Shown: positions 1 to 9,775 of the stretch, in pieces
How the letters are laid out: each line of letters starts with the position of its first letter
Numbering within the stretch: the first letter of the stretch is position 1
Assembly (NCBI RefSeq): GCF_001278075.1
Contig: NZ_CP011340.1
Location: 5,949,501-6,013,500 of the forward strand
Length of the DNA: 64,000 nt
DNA from: Streptomyces pristinaespiralis
GTDB taxonomy: Bacteria > Actinomycetota > Actinomycetes > Streptomycetales > Streptomycetaceae
Direction: 5' to 3'
Program-made: the position numbers and the translations under genes
The notes under the pieces: model-generated
Seen by the model: only the letters and a program-made list of their open reading frames with translations
Databases searched by the model: none
What the model was told of the DNA's origin: nothing

Positions 1-1467
1 ATCGTCGCGATCGCCAATCCCGCGATCCAAAAGGATCTCGGCGCCTCGCTCGCCGACGTCCAGTGGATAACCAACGGCTACCTGCTCGCCCTGGCCGTGG
101 CACTGATCACGGCGGGCAAGCTCGGTGACCGCTTCGGCCACCGGCAGACCTTCATCATCGGCATCGCCGGCTTCGCCGCCGCCTCCGCGGCCATCGGCCT
201 GTCCGACTCCATCGTCCTCGTCATCGCCTTCCGCGTGCTGCAGGGCCTCTTCGGCGCCCTGCTGATGCCGGCCGCGCTCGGCCTGCTGCGCGCCACGTTC
301 CCGGCCGAGAAGCTGAACATGGCGATCGGCATCTGGGGCATGGTCATCGGCGCCTCGACGGCCGGCGGTCCGATCCTCGGCGGTGTGCTCGTCGAGCACG
401 TCAGCTGGCAGTCGGTGTTCTTCATCAACGTGCCCGTCGGCATCCTCGCCGTGGTCCTCGGCCTGGTCATCCTGAAGGACCACCGCGCGGAGAACGCGCC
501 GAAGTCGTTCGACATCCTCGGCATCCTGCTGCTGTCGGGTGCGATGTTCAGCCTCATCTGGCCGCTGATCAAGGCCGGCGAATGGGGCTGGGGCTCCGCC
601 GGCACCCTCGGCTGGCTGGCCGGCTCCGTGGTGCTGTTCGGCCTGTTCGCCTTCTGGGAGAGCAAGGTCGACGAGCCGCTCGTGCCGCTCGCGATGTTCC
701 GCTCCGTCCCGCTCAGCGCCGGTGTGGTGCTGATGGTGCTGATGGCGTTCGCCTTCATGGGCGGCCTCTTCTTCGTGACGTTCTTCCTCCAGGGCGTCCA
801 GGAGATGAGCCCGGTCGACAGCGGTCTGCGGCTGCTGCCGCTGACCGGCATGATGATCGTCTCCTCGCCGCTGGCGGGTGCGCTGATCACCAAGTTCGGC
901 CCCCGCTTGCCGCTGGTCGGCGGCATGGTCTGCACCGCCGCCGCCATGTTCGGCATGACCACCCTCTCCGAGGGGACCGGCACCTTCGCGATGTCCCTGT
1001 GGTTCGCGCTCCTGGGCCTCGGCCTCGCGCCGGTCATGGTCGGCGCCACCGAGGTCATCGTCGGCAACGCCCCGATGGAGCTCTCCGGCGTCGCCGGCGG
1101 TCTCCAGCAGGCCGCCATGCAGGTCGGCGGCGCGCTCGGTACGGCCGTCCTCGGCGCGGTGATGTCCGCCAAGGTCAGCGCCGAGTTCGCGGACAACTGG
1201 AAGGCCGCGGGCATCCCGGCCCCGCCGGACCCGCGGCTGGAGCAGGCCGCCGAGTTCGGCACCGTCCCCGGCGAGCTGGCCCAGGCCCCCGGCATGACGC
1301 CGGAACTGGTCACCACGATCGGTGACGTCATCCACGACACGTTCATGTCAGGCATGGGCCTGGCGTTCACGGTCGCCGGCATCGTCGCGGTCGTCGCGGC
1401 GCTGGTCGCCGTGCTCACCAAGCGTGGCGAGAACGCGGAGGCGGGTGCGGGCGCGGCCCACATCTGA
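1..1467 (+). CDS. DHA2-family MFS drug exporter (5' partial)
   Basis: The reading frame is open from base 1, so the start lies outside the window and the first transmembrane helix is probably cut. The visible protein has about 13 hydrophobic segments, the MFS loop motif LGDRFGHRQ near residue 40 and the motif-C-like stretch GASTAGGPILGG that marks drug:H+ antiporters of the EmrB/QacA (14-TM) group. It would export a hydrophobic compound across the cytoplasmic membrane by proton antiport. The substrate cannot be inferred. No regulator is visible in the window. A hairpin terminator follows the stop codon directly, so transcription probably ends here. Confidence 0.88.
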   Translation: MVAIANPAIQKDLGASLADVQWITNGYLLALAVALITAGKLGDRFGHRQTFIIGIAGFAAASAAIGLSDSIVLVIAFRVLQGLFGALLMPAALGLLRATFPAEKLNMAIGIWGMVIGASTAGGPILGGVLVEHVSWQSVFFINVPVGILAVVLGLVILKDHRAENAPKSFDILGILLLSGAMFSLIWPLIKAGEWGWGSAGTLGWLAGSVVLFGLFAFWESKVDEPLVPLAMFRSVPLSAGVVLMVLMAFAFMGGLFFVTFFLQGVQEMSPVDSGLRLLPLTGMMIVSSPLAGALITKFGPRLPLVGGMVCTAAAMFGMTTLSEGTGTFAMSLWFALLGLGLAPVMVGATEVIVGNAPMELSGVAGGLQQAAMQVGGALGTAVLGAVMSAKVSAEFADNWKAAGIPAPPDPRLEQAAEFGTVPGELAQAPGMTPELVTTIGDVIHDTFMSGMGLAFTVAGIVAVVAALVAVLTKRGENAEAGAGAAHI

Positions 1468-1482
1468 CTCGACCTCGCGCGA

Positions 1483-1519
1483 CGACAGCCCCGCCGGGCA
1501 CCCCGCGGCGGGGCTGTCG
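1483..1519 (+). terminator. Rho-independent-like hairpin after the MFS gene
   Basis: A 13-bp perfect stem (bases 1483-1495 with 1507-1519) with an 11-base loop begins 16 bases after the stop codon. No U-tract follows, which is common for Streptomyces terminators. Confidence 0.7.
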
Positions 1520-1614
1520 CCTATCCGGATGATTTCCCCTTGGGCCCCTTCCGCTGCCACGTCACCGCAGGTCAGGGTCGGCCCAACGATTCGTCGACCA
1601 CACGGGGGACCCTC

Positions 1615-1992
1615 ATGCGCAAGACCGTCACCGCCGCCGCCCTGGCCGCCGCGGCACTCCTGCCGCTGCTGCTCCAGCCGCCGCAGACCGCGGCCGCCGC
1701 ACCACCACGTCTCGGCGCGTGCGCGGCCGGCGAGCTGTGCCTGTGGGCCGAGAACGACTTCCGCGGCGCACGCAGCACCCATGAGCTCGCCGGCACCGAC
1801 ATCGAGAGCTGCGTACCGCTGCCGCCGGGCACCTCCGCCAAGGCCCTGGCCAACCGGACCGGCCGGCCCGTCACCACCTATCAGTCCGAGGAGTGCGCGG
1901 AGACCGGCGAGTTCGAGACCTACCCCGGCGGCGGAACCTGGCTCCCCAGGTCGCCCTACCGGGTCAGGGCGTTCAAGATCTGGGAGAACTAG
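1615..1992 (+). CDS. Secreted peptidase inhibitor family I36-like protein
   Basis: This is a small secreted protein of 125 residues. It starts at the ATG preceded by a GGGGGA ribosome site about 6 bases upstream. Residues 1-29 form a Sec signal peptide (MRK followed by an Ala/Leu-rich core ending AAAAP). The mature part has paired cysteines and the pattern CLWAENDFRG followed by a Gly-rich segment near FETYPGGG. This resembles the beta/gamma-crystallin-like fold of peptidase inhibitor family I36 (Streptomyces SMI type). The target protease is unknown and inhibition is inferred from family only. The 3' end overlaps the convergent K+ channel gene by 20 bases. Confidence 0.72.
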   Translation: MRKTVTAAALAAAALLPLLLQPPQTAAAAPPRLGACAAGELCLWAENDFRGARSTHELAGTDIESCVPLPPGTSAKALANRTGRPVTTYQSEECAETGEFETYPGGGTWLPRSPYRVRAFKIWEN

Positions 1993-2746
1993 GCCCCGGC
2001 ACCTCGGGCGCCCCGGACAGCGGGGTGCCCGACAGCCGCGCCACCTCGGCCCGCAGGCCGCGGACCTCCGCCGTCAGCGCCTCCAGCAGTGCCGTCTGCC
2101 GGCGCTCCTCGGCGTCGTCCCGCTCGAAGCGGGAGATGAACCAGGCCGCGATGTTGGCCGTCACCACACCGAGCAGCGCGATACCGGAGATCATCAGTCC
2201 GACCGCGAGCAGCCGCCCGAGGCCCGTCGTCGGCGAGTGGTCGCCGTAGCCGACGGTCGTCATCGTCGTGAACGACCACCACACCGCGTCGCCCAGCGTC
2301 TTGATGTTCCCGCCGGGCGCGTCCCGCTCCACCTGGAGCACGGCGAGCGAACCGAACATCATCAGCCCCACGACCGCGCCGCCGACATACGTGGTGAGCG
2401 TGATCTGCGGCGCCATCCTGGCCCGCCGGCCGACCAGCAGCAGCGTGGAGACCACACGCAGCAGACGCAGCGGCTGCACCAGGGGCAGCAGCACCGCCAG
2501 CAGGTCCAGGGGATGGCTGCGCAGGAACAGCCACTTGCCCGGCGCCAGCGACAGCCGTACGAGGTAGTCCACGGCGAACGTCCCCCACACCACCCACTCG
2601 GCCACCTGGCAGGCCCGGTGGACGAAGGAAGGCGCGCCCGGGGCGACGATCGGGACGGTGTAGGCGACCGCGAAGACGAGGGCGAGCGCCAGCAGGGGCG
2701 TCTGCATGCGCTTTTCCCAGCGCATCTGGGCGGTCTGCTGCTTCAT
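1973..2746 (-). CDS. Voltage-gated-like potassium channel protein
   Basis: This 257-residue membrane protein is predicted to let K+ cross the cytoplasmic membrane. The selectivity filter TTVGYGD lies in the pore loop near residue 170. Several hydrophobic segments precede it, including an Arg-containing helix (RLLRVVSTLLLVGRRAR) that resembles an S4 voltage sensor, and a pore helix follows. The last 45 residues are charged and probably form a cytoplasmic coiled coil (EERRQTALLEALTAEVRGLR). No RCK domain is present. The gene lies downstream of aceE but is separated from it by a strong hairpin, so it is probably transcribed on its own. Confidence 0.87.
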   Translation of the reverse strand: MKQQTAQMRWEKRMQTPLLALALVFAVAYTVPIVAPGAPSFVHRACQVAEWVVWGTFAVDYLVRLSLAPGKWLFLRSHPLDLLAVLLPLVQPLRLLRVVSTLLLVGRRARMAPQITLTTYVGGAVVGLMMFGSLAVLQVERDAPGGNIKTLGDAVWWSFTTMTTVGYGDHSPTTGLGRLLAVGLMISGIALLGVVTANIAAWFISRFERDDAEERRQTALLEALTAEVRGLRAEVARLSGTPLSGAPEVPGPSSPRS

Positions 2747-2768
2747 GACAGGAATGGTAAGGACACGC

Positions 2769-2801
2769 CAGGGGCGGCGGACCCACGGTCCGCCGCCCCT
2801 G
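2769..2801 (-). terminator. Hairpin terminator downstream of aceE
   Basis: A perfect 13-bp stem (2769-2781 with 2789-2801) with a 7-base loop lies between the end of aceE and the start of the K+ channel gene, both on the minus strand. Confidence 0.75.
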
Positions 2802-2827
2802 ACGTGCTGATCCTCGCTACTGCTTCG

Positions 2828-5569
2828 CTACGCGTCGCCGCCCGCGGCGCCCGGGTCGGCCGCCGACACGTCCAGCAGCTGGTAGCGGTCCACCGCCTGC
2901 TTGAGCGCGCCGCGGTCGACCTTGCCCTCGCGGGCCAGCTCGGTCAGCACCGCCAGCACGATCGACTGCGCGTCGATGTGGAAGAAGCGCCGGGCCGCGC
3001 CGCGGGTGTCCGCGAAGCCGAACCCGTCCGCGCCCAGCGACTGGTACGTGCCCGGCACCCAGCGGGAGATCTGGTCGGGGACCGAGCGCATCCAGTCGGA
3101 CACCGCGACGAACGGGCCCTCGGAGCCGGACAGCTTCCGCGTCACGTACGGGACGCGCTGCTCCTCCTCGGGGTGCAGCAGGTTGTGCCGCTCCACGTCG
3201 ACCGCCTCACGGCGCAGCTCGTTCCAGGAGGTCGCGGACCACACGTCGGCGCGTACGTTCCACTCCTCCGCCAGGATCCGCTGGGCCTCGATCGCCCACG
3301 GGACGGCGACACCGGACGCCATGATCTGCGCCGGGATGGCACCCTGCTCGCCCTGCTTGAAGCGGTGGATGCCCTTCAGGATGCCCTCGACGTCCACATC
3401 GGCCGGCTCCGCGGGGTGCTGGATCGGCTCGTTGTAGACGGTGAGGTAGTAGAAGATGTCCTCGTTCTCCTCGGGGGTCCCGCCGTACATCCTGCGCAGA
3501 CCGTCCTGGACGATGTGCGCGATCTCGAAGCCGAACGCCGGGTCGTAGGCGACGCAGCCCGGGTTGGTCGACGCGAGCAGCTGCGAGTGGCCGTCCGCGT
3601 GCTGGAGGCCCTCGCCCGTCAGCGTCGTACGGCCGGCGGTGGCGCCCAGGACGAAGCCGCGCGCCAGCTGGTCGGCCATCTGCCAGAACTGGTCGCCGGT
3701 GCGCTGGAAGCCGAACATCGAGTAGAAGACGTACACCGGGATCAGCGGCTCGCCGTGGGTCGCGTACGCGGAGCCCGCGGCGATCAGGGACGCGGTGCAG
3801 CCGGCCTCCGAGATGCCGTCGTGCAGCATCTGACCGGTCGGCGACTCCTTGTACGCGAGCAGCAGCTCGCGGTCCACGGCCTCGTACTGCTGGCCGAGCG
3901 GGTTGTAGATCTTCGCACTCGGGAAGAACGAGTCCATGCCGAAGGTGCGGTACTCGTCGGGAGCGATCAGCACGAACCGCTTGCCGATCTCCTTGTTCCG
4001 CATGAGGTCCTTCAGCAGCCGGACGAACGCCATGGTGGTGGCGATCGACTGCTGACCGGAGCCCTTCTTCACAGCCGCGTACGTCTTGTCCTCTGGCAGC
4101 TGAAGCGGCTTCGCCCGCACGATCCGGGTCGGCACGTATCCACCGCAGGCCTTGCGATGGTCGTGCATGTACTGGATCTCCTCCGAGTCGCGGCCCGGGT
4201 GGTAGTACGGCGGGGCGCCGCTCTCGAGCTGCTGGTCCGTGATCGGGAGGTGCAGCCGGTCACGGAAGCGCTTCAGGTCGTCGACCGTCAGCTTCTTCAT
4301 CTGGTGCGTGGCGTTGCGGCCCTCGAAGTTCGGCCCGAGCGTCCAGCCCTTGATGGTCTGCGCCAGGATCACCGTCGGCTGGCCCTTGTGTGCCTTGGCC
4401 GCCGTGTAGGCCGCGAAGACCTTGCGGTGGTCGTGACCGCCGCGGCCGAGGTGCAGGATCTGCTCGTCGGTCATGTTCTCGACCATGGCGCGCAGCCGCT
4501 GGTCGCCGCCGAAGAAGTGCTCGCGGATGTAGGCGCCCGTCTCGGTCGCGTACGTCTGGAACTGGCCGTCCGGCGTGGTGTTCAGCTTGTTGACGAGGAT
4601 GCCGTCGCGGTCCTGGGCGAGCAGCGGGTCCCAGGAGCGGTCCCAGACCAGCTTGATCACGTTCCAGCCGGCGCCGCGGAACTGCGACTCCAGCTCCTGG
4701 ATGATCTTGCCGTTGCCGCGGACCGGGCCGTCGAGGCGCTGGAGGTTGCAGTTGACCACGAAGGTCAGGTTGTCCAGGCCCTCACGGGCGGCGATGGACA
4801 GCTGGCCCAGCGACTCCGGCTCGTCCATCTCGCCGTCGCCGAGGAAGGCCCACACGTGCGAGTCGGAGGTGTCCGCGATGCCGCGGGCCTCCATGTAGCG
4901 GTTCATGCGCGCCTGGTAGATGGCGCCGAGGGGGCCGAGGCCCATGGAGACCGTGGGGAACTCCCAGAAGTCCGGCATCAGCCGCGGGTGCGGGTAGCTG
5001 GACAGCCCGTACGGCTCCTTGGACTTCTCCTGCCGGAAGGCGTCCAGCTGCTGTTCGCTGAGCCGGTCCAGCAGGAAGGCACGGGCGTAGATACCGGGGG
5101 ACGCGTGCCCCTGGAAGAAGATCTGGTCGCCGCCCTTGCCGTCGTCCTTGCCACGGAAGAAGTGGTTGAAGCCGACGTCGTACAGGGAGGCGGAGGAGGC
5201 GAAGGTGGCGATGTGGCCGCCGACGCCGATACCGGGGCGCTGCGCGCGGGAGACCATGACCGCGGCGTTCCACCGAGTCGCGTTGAGGATCTTGCGCTCG
5301 ATCTCCTCGTTGCCGGGGAAGAACGGCTCGTCCTTGGTCGCGATCGTGTTGACGTAGTCCGTGCTGCGCATCTCGGGCACGGCGACGCGCTTCTCGCGCG
5401 CCCGCTCGATCAGGCGGAGCATCAGATAGCGGGCCCGCTCCCGGCCCCGCTCGTCGACGGCGGCGTCGAGGGAGTCCAGCCACTCCTGGGTCTCTTCAGG
5501 ATCGAAGTCCGGGACCTGACTGGGAAGGCCGCCAATGATGATCGGGTTGCGATCTGATCCGGAAGCCAC
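2828..5569 (-). CDS. aceE: Pyruvate dehydrogenase E1 component, homodimeric type
   Basis: The enzyme decarboxylates pyruvate with thiamine diphosphate and passes the acetyl group to the lipoyl domain of the E2 component. The GTG at 5569 is preferred because an AAGGAA site lies just upstream, giving 913 residues, normal for this family. An ATG at 5617 is open in frame but adds an unusual N-terminus. The thiamine diphosphate motif [10 protein letters not shown] followed by [11 protein letters not shown] is clear near residue 240. The E1 C-terminal transketolase-like domain follows. E2, E3 and E1-beta genes are not adjacent, as usual in actinobacteria where aceE stands alone. DUF3052 is divergent. 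Confidence 0.96.
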   Translation of the reverse strand: MASGSDRNPIIIGGLPSQVPDFDPEETQEWLDSLDAAVDERGRERARYLMLRLIERAREKRVAVPEMRSTDYVNTIATKDEPFFPGNEEIERKILNATRWNAAVMVSRAQRPGIGVGGHIATFASSASLYDVGFNHFFRGKDDGKGGDQIFFQGHASPGIYARAFLLDRLSEQQLDAFRQEKSKEPYGLSSYPHPRLMPDFWEFPTVSMGLGPLGAIYQARMNRYMEARGIADTSDSHVWAFLGDGEMDEPESLGQLSIAAREGLDNLTFVVNCNLQRLDGPVRGNGKIIQELESQFRGAGWNVIKLVWDRSWDPLLAQDRDGILVNKLNTTPDGQFQTYATETGAYIREHFFGGDQRLRAMVENMTDEQILHLGRGGHDHRKVFAAYTAAKAHKGQPTVILAQTIKGWTLGPNFEGRNATHQMKKLTVDDLKRFRDRLHLPITDQQLESGAPPYYHPGRDSEEIQYMHDHRKACGGYVPTRIVRAKPLQLPEDKTYAAVKKGSGQQSIATTMAFVRLLKDLMRNKEIGKRFVLIAPDEYRTFGMDSFFPSAKIYNPLGQQYEAVDRELLLAYKESPTGQMLHDGISEAGCTASLIAAGSAYATHGEPLIPVYVFYSMFGFQRTGDQFWQMADQLARGFVLGATAGRTTLTGEGLQHADGHSQLLASTNPGCVAYDPAFGFEIAHIVQDGLRRMYGGTPEENEDIFYYLTVYNEPIQHPAEPADVDVEGILKGIHRFKQGEQGAIPAQIMASGVAVPWAIEAQRILAEEWNVRADVWSATSWNELRREAVDVERHNLLHPEEEQRVPYVTRKLSGSEGPFVAVSDWMRSVPDQISRWVPGTYQSLGADGFGFADTRGAARRFFHIDAQSIVLAVLTELAREGKVDRGALKQAVDRYQLLDVSAADPGAAGGDA

Positions 5570-6009
5570 GCTGTTCCTTCGCTGTTCGGAGGTACTGGGT
5601 CGGCAAAGCTGTCGCACCGCCTCCCATCGTGTACCGCGGGGAGCCTCGCGTCATCTCTACCGGGAGGTAACCCTCGATCTCGGCGACATCCGGCCCCGGT
5701 CCGACGGGCGGGCCGGACCGAATCGCAACTTTACGCCCGACCCGTCCATGCGTTTCGTTCGGTCGTTCGGTTCCCATTGAGATGTGAAAGGGTAGGAATG
5801 CCGCGTACGCGGCCGAAGGGTGTGGTCACGATCGTGGCGGGGACCCGTCGCTTGCCTGGAGTTGCGCCGAGACGGCCGCAAACGTCACCGTTTCGGCGGT
5901 CTGGACGGCCGGGTACTTGCGCGATCCGCCCCGCCCGTGTGGACTACGGCCAATGCTGCGCGTACGCGCGTAGCCGAAGCATTTGTCGAAAACGATCAGG
6001 AGGCAAGCC
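5570..6009. other. Divergent intergenic region aceE / DUF3052
   Basis: These 440 bases separate two divergent genes and should carry both promoters and any control sites for aceE. No convincing coding frame is seen. An alternating run GCGCGTACGCGC lies at 5958-5969, about 40 bases before the DUF3052 start. No promoter can be named confidently. Confidence 0.5.
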
Positions 6010-6450
6010 GTGAGCGCGACCGCGGACCACGCGGAGGAGCGGACCAACCCGGCAGCAAGGCTGGGGTTCGAGCCCGGACAAGTGGTCCAGGAGATCGGCT
6101 ACGACGACGACGTCGAGCAGGAGCTCCGTGAGGGCATCGAGGCCGCTACCGGCCAGGAACTCGTCGACGAGGACTACGACGACGTCGCCGACGTCGTCGT
6201 GCTGTGGTTCCGTGACGAGGACGGGGACCTCACCGACGCACTGGTGGACGCCATCGGTCTGATCGACGAGGGCGGGGTCGTCTGGCTGATGACCCCCAAG
6301 ACCGGCCGTGACGGCTATGTCGAGCCCAGCGACATCAACGAGGCCGCACAGACGGCGGGTCTCTCCCAGACCAAGAGCATCAACGCCGGCAAGGACTGGA
6401 GCGGCAGCCGGCTGGTCACCCCCAAGGGGGCGAAGTCGGGGAAGCGCTGA
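6010..6450 (+). CDS. DUF3052 domain-containing protein
   Basis: This acidic cytoplasmic protein of 146 residues belongs to an actinobacterial family of unknown function (DUF3052). The GTG at 6010 is chosen because AGGAGG lies 7 bases upstream; the more upstream ATG at 5983 has no such site. The protein has the conserved pattern LGFEPGQVVQEIGYDDDV, a central Asp-rich stretch (DYDDVADVVVLWFRDEDGDL) and ends in basic residues. Its place between aceE and a peroxiredoxin is a common actinobacterial arrangement. A strong hairpin follows, so it may be monocistronic or attenuated before the next gene. Confidence 0.9.
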   Translation: MSATADHAEERTNPAARLGFEPGQVVQEIGYDDDVEQELREGIEAATGQELVDEDYDDVADVVVLWFRDEDGDLTDALVDAIGLIDEGGVVWLMTPKTGRDGYVEPSDINEAAQTAGLSQTKSINAGKDWSGSRLVTPKGAKSGKR

Positions 6451-6478
6451 GCCGCCGAGCGGCGAAGGACAGAGAACA

Positions 6479-6507
6479 GGCCCCCACCGGCACAGCCGGT
6501 GGGGGCC
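6479..6507 (+). terminator. Strong hairpin between DUF3052 and peroxiredoxin genes
   Basis: A perfect 13-bp stem with a 3-base loop (6479-6491 and 6495-6507) lies 28 bases after the DUF3052 stop codon. The peroxiredoxin gene therefore probably has its own promoter or depends on read-through. Confidence 0.8.
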
Positions 6508-6561
6508 TTCTGCGTAGGCTGGCCTCCTACCGGACGGGCACACAGAAGGGAAGCTTTCTCC

Positions 6562-7020
6562 ATGGCGATCGAGGTCGGCGACAAGGCACCGGAGTTCGAG
6601 CTCAAGGACAACCACGGCCGCACCGTCGCGCTCTCGGACTTCCGGGGCGAGAAGAACGTCGTGCTGCTCTTCTACCCCTTCGCCTTCACCGGCGTGTGCA
6701 CCGGTGAGCTGTGCGCCCTGCGGGACGAGCTGCCGAAGTTCGTCAACGAGGAGACCCAGCTGCTGGCCGTCTCCAACGACTCGATCCACACCCTGCGCGT
6801 CTTCGGCGAGCAGGAGGGCCTCGAGTACCCGCTGCTCTCCGACTTCTGGCCGCACGGCGAGACCTCGCGCGCCTACGGCGTCTTCGACGAGGAGAAGGGC
6901 TGCGCGGTCCGCGGCACCTTCATCATCGACAAGGAGGGCGTGGTGCGCTGGACGGTCGTCAACGGCCTTCCCGACGCCCGCGACCTGAACGACTACGTCA
7001 AGGCGCTGGACGCCCTCTGA
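6562..7020 (+). CDS. ahpE: Peroxiredoxin, AhpE-type
   Basis: This thiol peroxidase of 152 residues reduces peroxides in the cytoplasm. The thioredoxin-fold active site is [15 protein letters not shown], with the peroxidatic cysteine near residue 46 and a second cysteine five residues later. The fold is completed by AVSNDS, DFWPHG and the [11 protein letters not shown] strand. Length and motif order fit the AhpE branch of the AhpC/TSA family, which in actinobacteria is thought to be reduced by mycothiol/mycoredoxin. The ATG at 6562 follows a GAAGGGAAG ribosome site. A Ter stress module begins directly downstream. Confidence 0.92.
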   Translation: MAIEVGDKAPEFELKDNHGRTVALSDFRGEKNVVLLFYPFAFTGVCTGELCALRDELPKFVNEETQLLAVSNDSIHTLRVFGEQEGLEYPLLSDFWPHGETSRAYGVFDEEKGCAVRGTFIIDKEGVVRWTVVNGLPDARDLNDYVKALDAL

Positions 7021-7095
7021 GCCACGGCGTTCACCGTCCGGGCCTCCTGCCGGTCCCGTCCGGGCATCCTTCGCGCGAACCGGCGCGCGAAAGCC

Positions 7096-7124
7096 TGTTT
7101 TGCGCGGGAACCGGTCACTAGGAT
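7096..7124 (+). promoter_or_regulatory. Candidate promoter of the first terD gene
   Basis: TAGGAT at 7119-7124 is a good -10 element for the main Streptomyces sigma factor. A weak -35 (TGTTTT, 7096-7101) sits 17 bases upstream. The terD GTG is 65 bases downstream, leaving room for a leader. Confidence 0.35.
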
Positions 7125-7189
7125 CCTTTCGTTGATCCGATGACAAGCACAACGGGGGCGCTGCCCCTGAAACAACAATGGAGGGACTC

Positions 7190-7765
7190 GTGGGAGTCAG
7201 CCTCAGCAAGGGCGGCAACGTCTCGCTGACCAAGGCCGCGCCGAACCTGACCGCGGTCACCGTGGGCCTGGGCTGGGATGTCCGGACCACCACCGGCACC
7301 GACTTCGACCTCGACGCCAGCGCCCTGCTGACCAACGCCGAGGGCAAGGTCACAGGCGACGGAAACTTCGTCTTCTTCAACAACCTCAAGAGCTCCGACG
7401 GTTCCGTCGAGCACACCGGTGACAACCTCACCGGTGAGGGCGAGGGCGACGACGAGCAGATCAAGGTCAACCTGGCCGCGGTCCCCGCCGACGTCGACAA
7501 GATCGTCTTCCCGGTCTCGATCTACGAGGCCGAGAGCCGCCAGCAGTCCTTCGGCCAGGTGCGCAACGCGTTCATCCGCGTCGTCAACCAGGCCGACAAC
7601 AACGAGCTCGCGCGCTACGACCTGAGCGAGGACGCCTCGACCGAGACCGCGATGGTCTTCGGCGAGCTGTACCGCAACGGCGCGGAGTGGAAGTTCCGTG
7701 CCATCGGCCAGGGTTACGCCTCCGGCCTGCGCGGCATCGCGCAGGACTTCGGCGTGAACGTCTGA
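7190..7765 (+). CDS. terD: TerD family stress protein (copy 1)
   Basis: This 191-residue cytoplasmic protein belongs to the TerD family, a calcium-binding beta-sandwich linked to tellurite, phage and general stress tolerance. Key family signatures are visible: [15 protein letters not shown] at the N-terminus, the acidic metal-site stretch [10 protein letters not shown], and [12 protein letters not shown] followed by [14 protein letters not shown]. The GTG at 7190 is preferred over the ATG at 7178 because GGAGGGA precedes it at proper spacing and the length then equals typical TerD. A near-identical paralog follows. A 14-bp hairpin separates the two. Confidence 0.93.
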   Translation: MGVSLSKGGNVSLTKAAPNLTAVTVGLGWDVRTTTGTDFDLDASALLTNAEGKVTGDGNFVFFNNLKSSDGSVEHTGDNLTGEGEGDDEQIKVNLAAVPADVDKIVFPVSIYEAESRQQSFGQVRNAFIRVVNQADNNELARYDLSEDASTETAMVFGELYRNGAEWKFRAIGQGYASGLRGIAQDFGVNV

Positions 7766-7786
7766 GTCAGGCACAGCAGTCTCCAC

Positions 7787-7817
7787 GTCCGGCGCCGCAC
7801 TGAGTGCGGCGCCGGAC
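7787..7817 (+). terminator. Perfect 14-bp hairpin between the two terD genes
   Basis: The arms 7787-7800 and 7804-7817 are exact inverted copies around a 3-base loop, 21 bases after the first terD stop. It could end or attenuate transcription, or protect the 3' end of the first terD message. Confidence 0.75.
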
Positions 7818-7872
7818 GCGCCTGGGCCCGAAGGGGCCCGCAGCAAAGCCATCCAGGGGAGGACTCACCAAC

Positions 7873-8448
7873 ATGGGCGTCACGCTCGCCAAGGGAGGCA
7901 ATGTCTCCCTCTCCAAGGCCGCACCCAATCTCACCCAGGTGCTCGTAGGGCTCGGCTGGGACGCGCGCTCCACCACCGGCGCACCCTTCGACCTCGACGC
8001 CAGCGCGCTGCTCTGCCAGAGCGGACGGGTCCTCGGCGACGAGTGGTTCGTCTTCTACAACCAGCTCAAGAGCCCGGACGGTTCCGTCGAGCACACCGGT
8101 GACAACCTCACCGGTGAGGGTGACGGCGACGACGAGTCCCTCCTGGTCGACCTCGCCAAGGTGCCGGCCAACGTGGACAAGATCATCTTCCCGGTCTCCA
8201 TCCATGACGCGGACAACCGCGGCCAGACCTTCGGCCAGGTCAGCAACGCCTTCATCCGTGTCGTCAACCAGGCCGACGGGCAGGAACTGGCCCGCTACGA
8301 CCTCAGCGAGGACGCGTCCACGGAGACCGCGATGATCTTCGGCGAGCTCTACCGTTACGGCGGCGAGTGGAAGTTCCGGGCCGTGGGGCAGGGGTACGCG
8401 TCAGGGCTGCGGGGCATCGCTCTAGACTTCGGGGTCAACGTTTCGTAA
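7873..8448 (+). CDS. terD: TerD family stress protein (copy 2)
   Basis: This is a second 191-residue TerD protein, closely matching copy 1 across its whole length (shared [46 protein letters not shown] blocks), so the pair arose by tandem duplication. The acidic calcium-site residues are kept. The ATG follows an AGGGGAGGA ribosome site. Differences are concentrated in the first third (for example [11 protein letters not shown] instead of [12 protein letters not shown]), which may tune metal binding. Copies of this kind usually sit beside TerC-like membrane proteins, as here. Confidence 0.93.
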   Translation: MGVTLAKGGNVSLSKAAPNLTQVLVGLGWDARSTTGAPFDLDASALLCQSGRVLGDEWFVFYNQLKSPDGSVEHTGDNLTGEGDGDDESLLVDLAKVPANVDKIIFPVSIHDADNRGQTFGQVSNAFIRVVNQADGQELARYDLSEDASTETAMIFGELYRYGGEWKFRAVGQGYASGLRGIALDFGVNVS

Positions 8449-8463
8449 AGCCGCGTGCGGCGC

Positions 8464-8480
8464 GGGGGAGAACCTCCCCC
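8464..8480 (+). terminator. Small hairpin after terD copy 2
   Basis: A 7-bp G/C stem (8464-8470 with 8474-8480) with a 3-base loop lies 15 bases after the stop codon and 40 bases before the DUF475 start. It is shorter than the other hairpins and may only attenuate. Confidence 0.45.
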
Positions 8481-8519
8481 AGGCTTCACCCGGGGGACAA
8501 TTACACGATTGGGTAGCCA

Positions 8520-9665
8520 GTGGTTCTGAAAACCTTCGGCTGGTCGTTCGCCGTCACGGCGCTCGGCCTCGCATTCGCCGCCTGGCAGTGGGGCTGGGAG
8601 GCGTTCGGGATCGTACTGATCCTGTCGATCCTCGAGATCTCGCTGTCGTTCGACAACGCGGTTGTCAACGCCGGAATCCTCAAGAAGATGAACGCCTTCT
8701 GGCAGAAGATCTTCCTGACGATCGGCATTCTGATCGCGGTCTTCGGCATGCGGCTGGTCTTCCCCGTCGTCATCGTCGCCATCAGTGCCAAGGTCGGGCC
8801 GATCGAAGCGGTCCAGCTGGCAATGGACCAGCCGGACAGGTACGAGGACCTGGTCACCGACGCACACGCGGCGATCGCCGCGTTCGGTGGCATGTTCCTG
8901 CTGATGATCTTCCTCGACTTCATCTTCGAGGAGCGCGAGCACAAGTGGCTGGCCTGGCTCGAGCGGCCGCTGGCCAAGCTCGGCAAGGTCGACATGCTGT
9001 CGGTCTGCATCGCGCTGATCGTCCTGCTGCTCACGGCCATCACCTTCGCCACCAACGCGCACACCAGCACCGGGCACGCCGACAAGTCGGCCACCGTGCT
9101 CCTCTCCGGCGTCGCCGGTCTGATCACGTACCTCGTGGTCGGCGGCCTCTCCGGCTACTTCGAGGACAAGCTCGAGGAAGAGGAGGAACGCGAGCACGAG
9201 GAGGAGGAGAAGGCCAAGCGGGAGGGCAAGCCCGTCTCCGCGGTCGGCCTCGCCGGCAAGGCGGCGTTCTTCCTCTTCCTGTACCTCGAGGTGCTCGACG
9301 CGTCGTTCTCCTTCGACGGCGTGATCGGCGCGTTCGCCATCACCAACCACATCTTCTGGATGGCGCTCGGCCTCGGTATCGGCGCGATGTACGTCCGGTC
9401 CCTCACGGTCTACCTGGTCCGCCAGGGCACCCTCGACGACTACGTCTACCTGGAGCACGGCGCCCACTACGCGATCGGCGCGCTCGCGGTCATCCTGCTC
9501 ATCACCATCCAGCACGAGATCAGCGAGCTCATCACCGGCTTCATCGGTGTCGTGCTGATCGCGGCCTCCTTCTGGTCCTCGCTGCGCCGCAACAAGGCGC
9601 TGGAGGCCTCCGAGGGAAAACCCGGCGGCCCGGAGGAGAAGGCTGAGGTCTCTTCCGGGGTGTGA
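8520..9665 (+). CDS. DUF475 TerC-like integral membrane protein
   Basis: This polytopic membrane protein of 381 residues belongs to DUF475, a relative of TerC. About eight hydrophobic helices are seen. Two repeated helices carry the family's buried acidic motifs: ISLSFDNAVVNA near residue 45 and DASFSFDGVIGAF near residue 265. These are the candidate metal-handling sites. A charged cytoplasmic loop, rich in Glu/Lys (EEEEEREHEEEEKAKREGK), lies near residues 220-240. The GTG at 8520 is used; its ribosome site is weak. TerC and TerD proteins are thought to form membrane-associated metal-stress complexes, and the neighbours support this. Confidence 0.88.
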   Translation: MVLKTFGWSFAVTALGLAFAAWQWGWEAFGIVLILSILEISLSFDNAVVNAGILKKMNAFWQKIFLTIGILIAVFGMRLVFPVVIVAISAKVGPIEAVQLAMDQPDRYEDLVTDAHAAIAAFGGMFLLMIFLDFIFEEREHKWLAWLERPLAKLGKVDMLSVCIALIVLLLTAITFATNAHTSTGHADKSATVLLSGVAGLITYLVVGGLSGYFEDKLEEEEEREHEEEEKAKREGKPVSAVGLAGKAAFFLFLYLEVLDASFSFDGVIGAFAITNHIFWMALGLGIGAMYVRSLTVYLVRQGTLDDYVYLEHGAHYAIGALAVILLITIQHEISELITGFIGVVLIAASFWSSLRRNKALEASEGKPGGPEEKAEVSSGV

Positions 9666-9696
9666 CGCCCACACCATTGAGGAACGCTTCCTTCGC

Positions 9697-9724
9697 GGGG
9701 CGGCCGGGTGCTCCCGGCCGCCCC
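9697..9724 (+). terminator. Hairpin terminator after DUF475 gene
   Basis: A perfect 12-bp stem (9697-9708 with 9713-9724) and 4-base loop lie 32 bases after the stop codon. Confidence 0.8.
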
Positions 9725-9775
9725 GTCGCGTTATCCGCGAAGCACCGGACGACCAGTGACAACTAGGGGTGGGGC

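Noticed and set aside
1322..5557. A 1411-codon plus-strand frame across the MFS end, K+ channel and aceE
   Set aside because: It runs antisense to aceE and the channel, both of which have clear family motifs; the frame is Arg/Ala/Gly-rich noise typical of high-GC DNA.
5569..5617. The upstream ATG of aceE at 5617
   Set aside because: It has no ribosome site, and adds 16 residues not typical of the family. The GTG at 5569 has AAGGAA in place.
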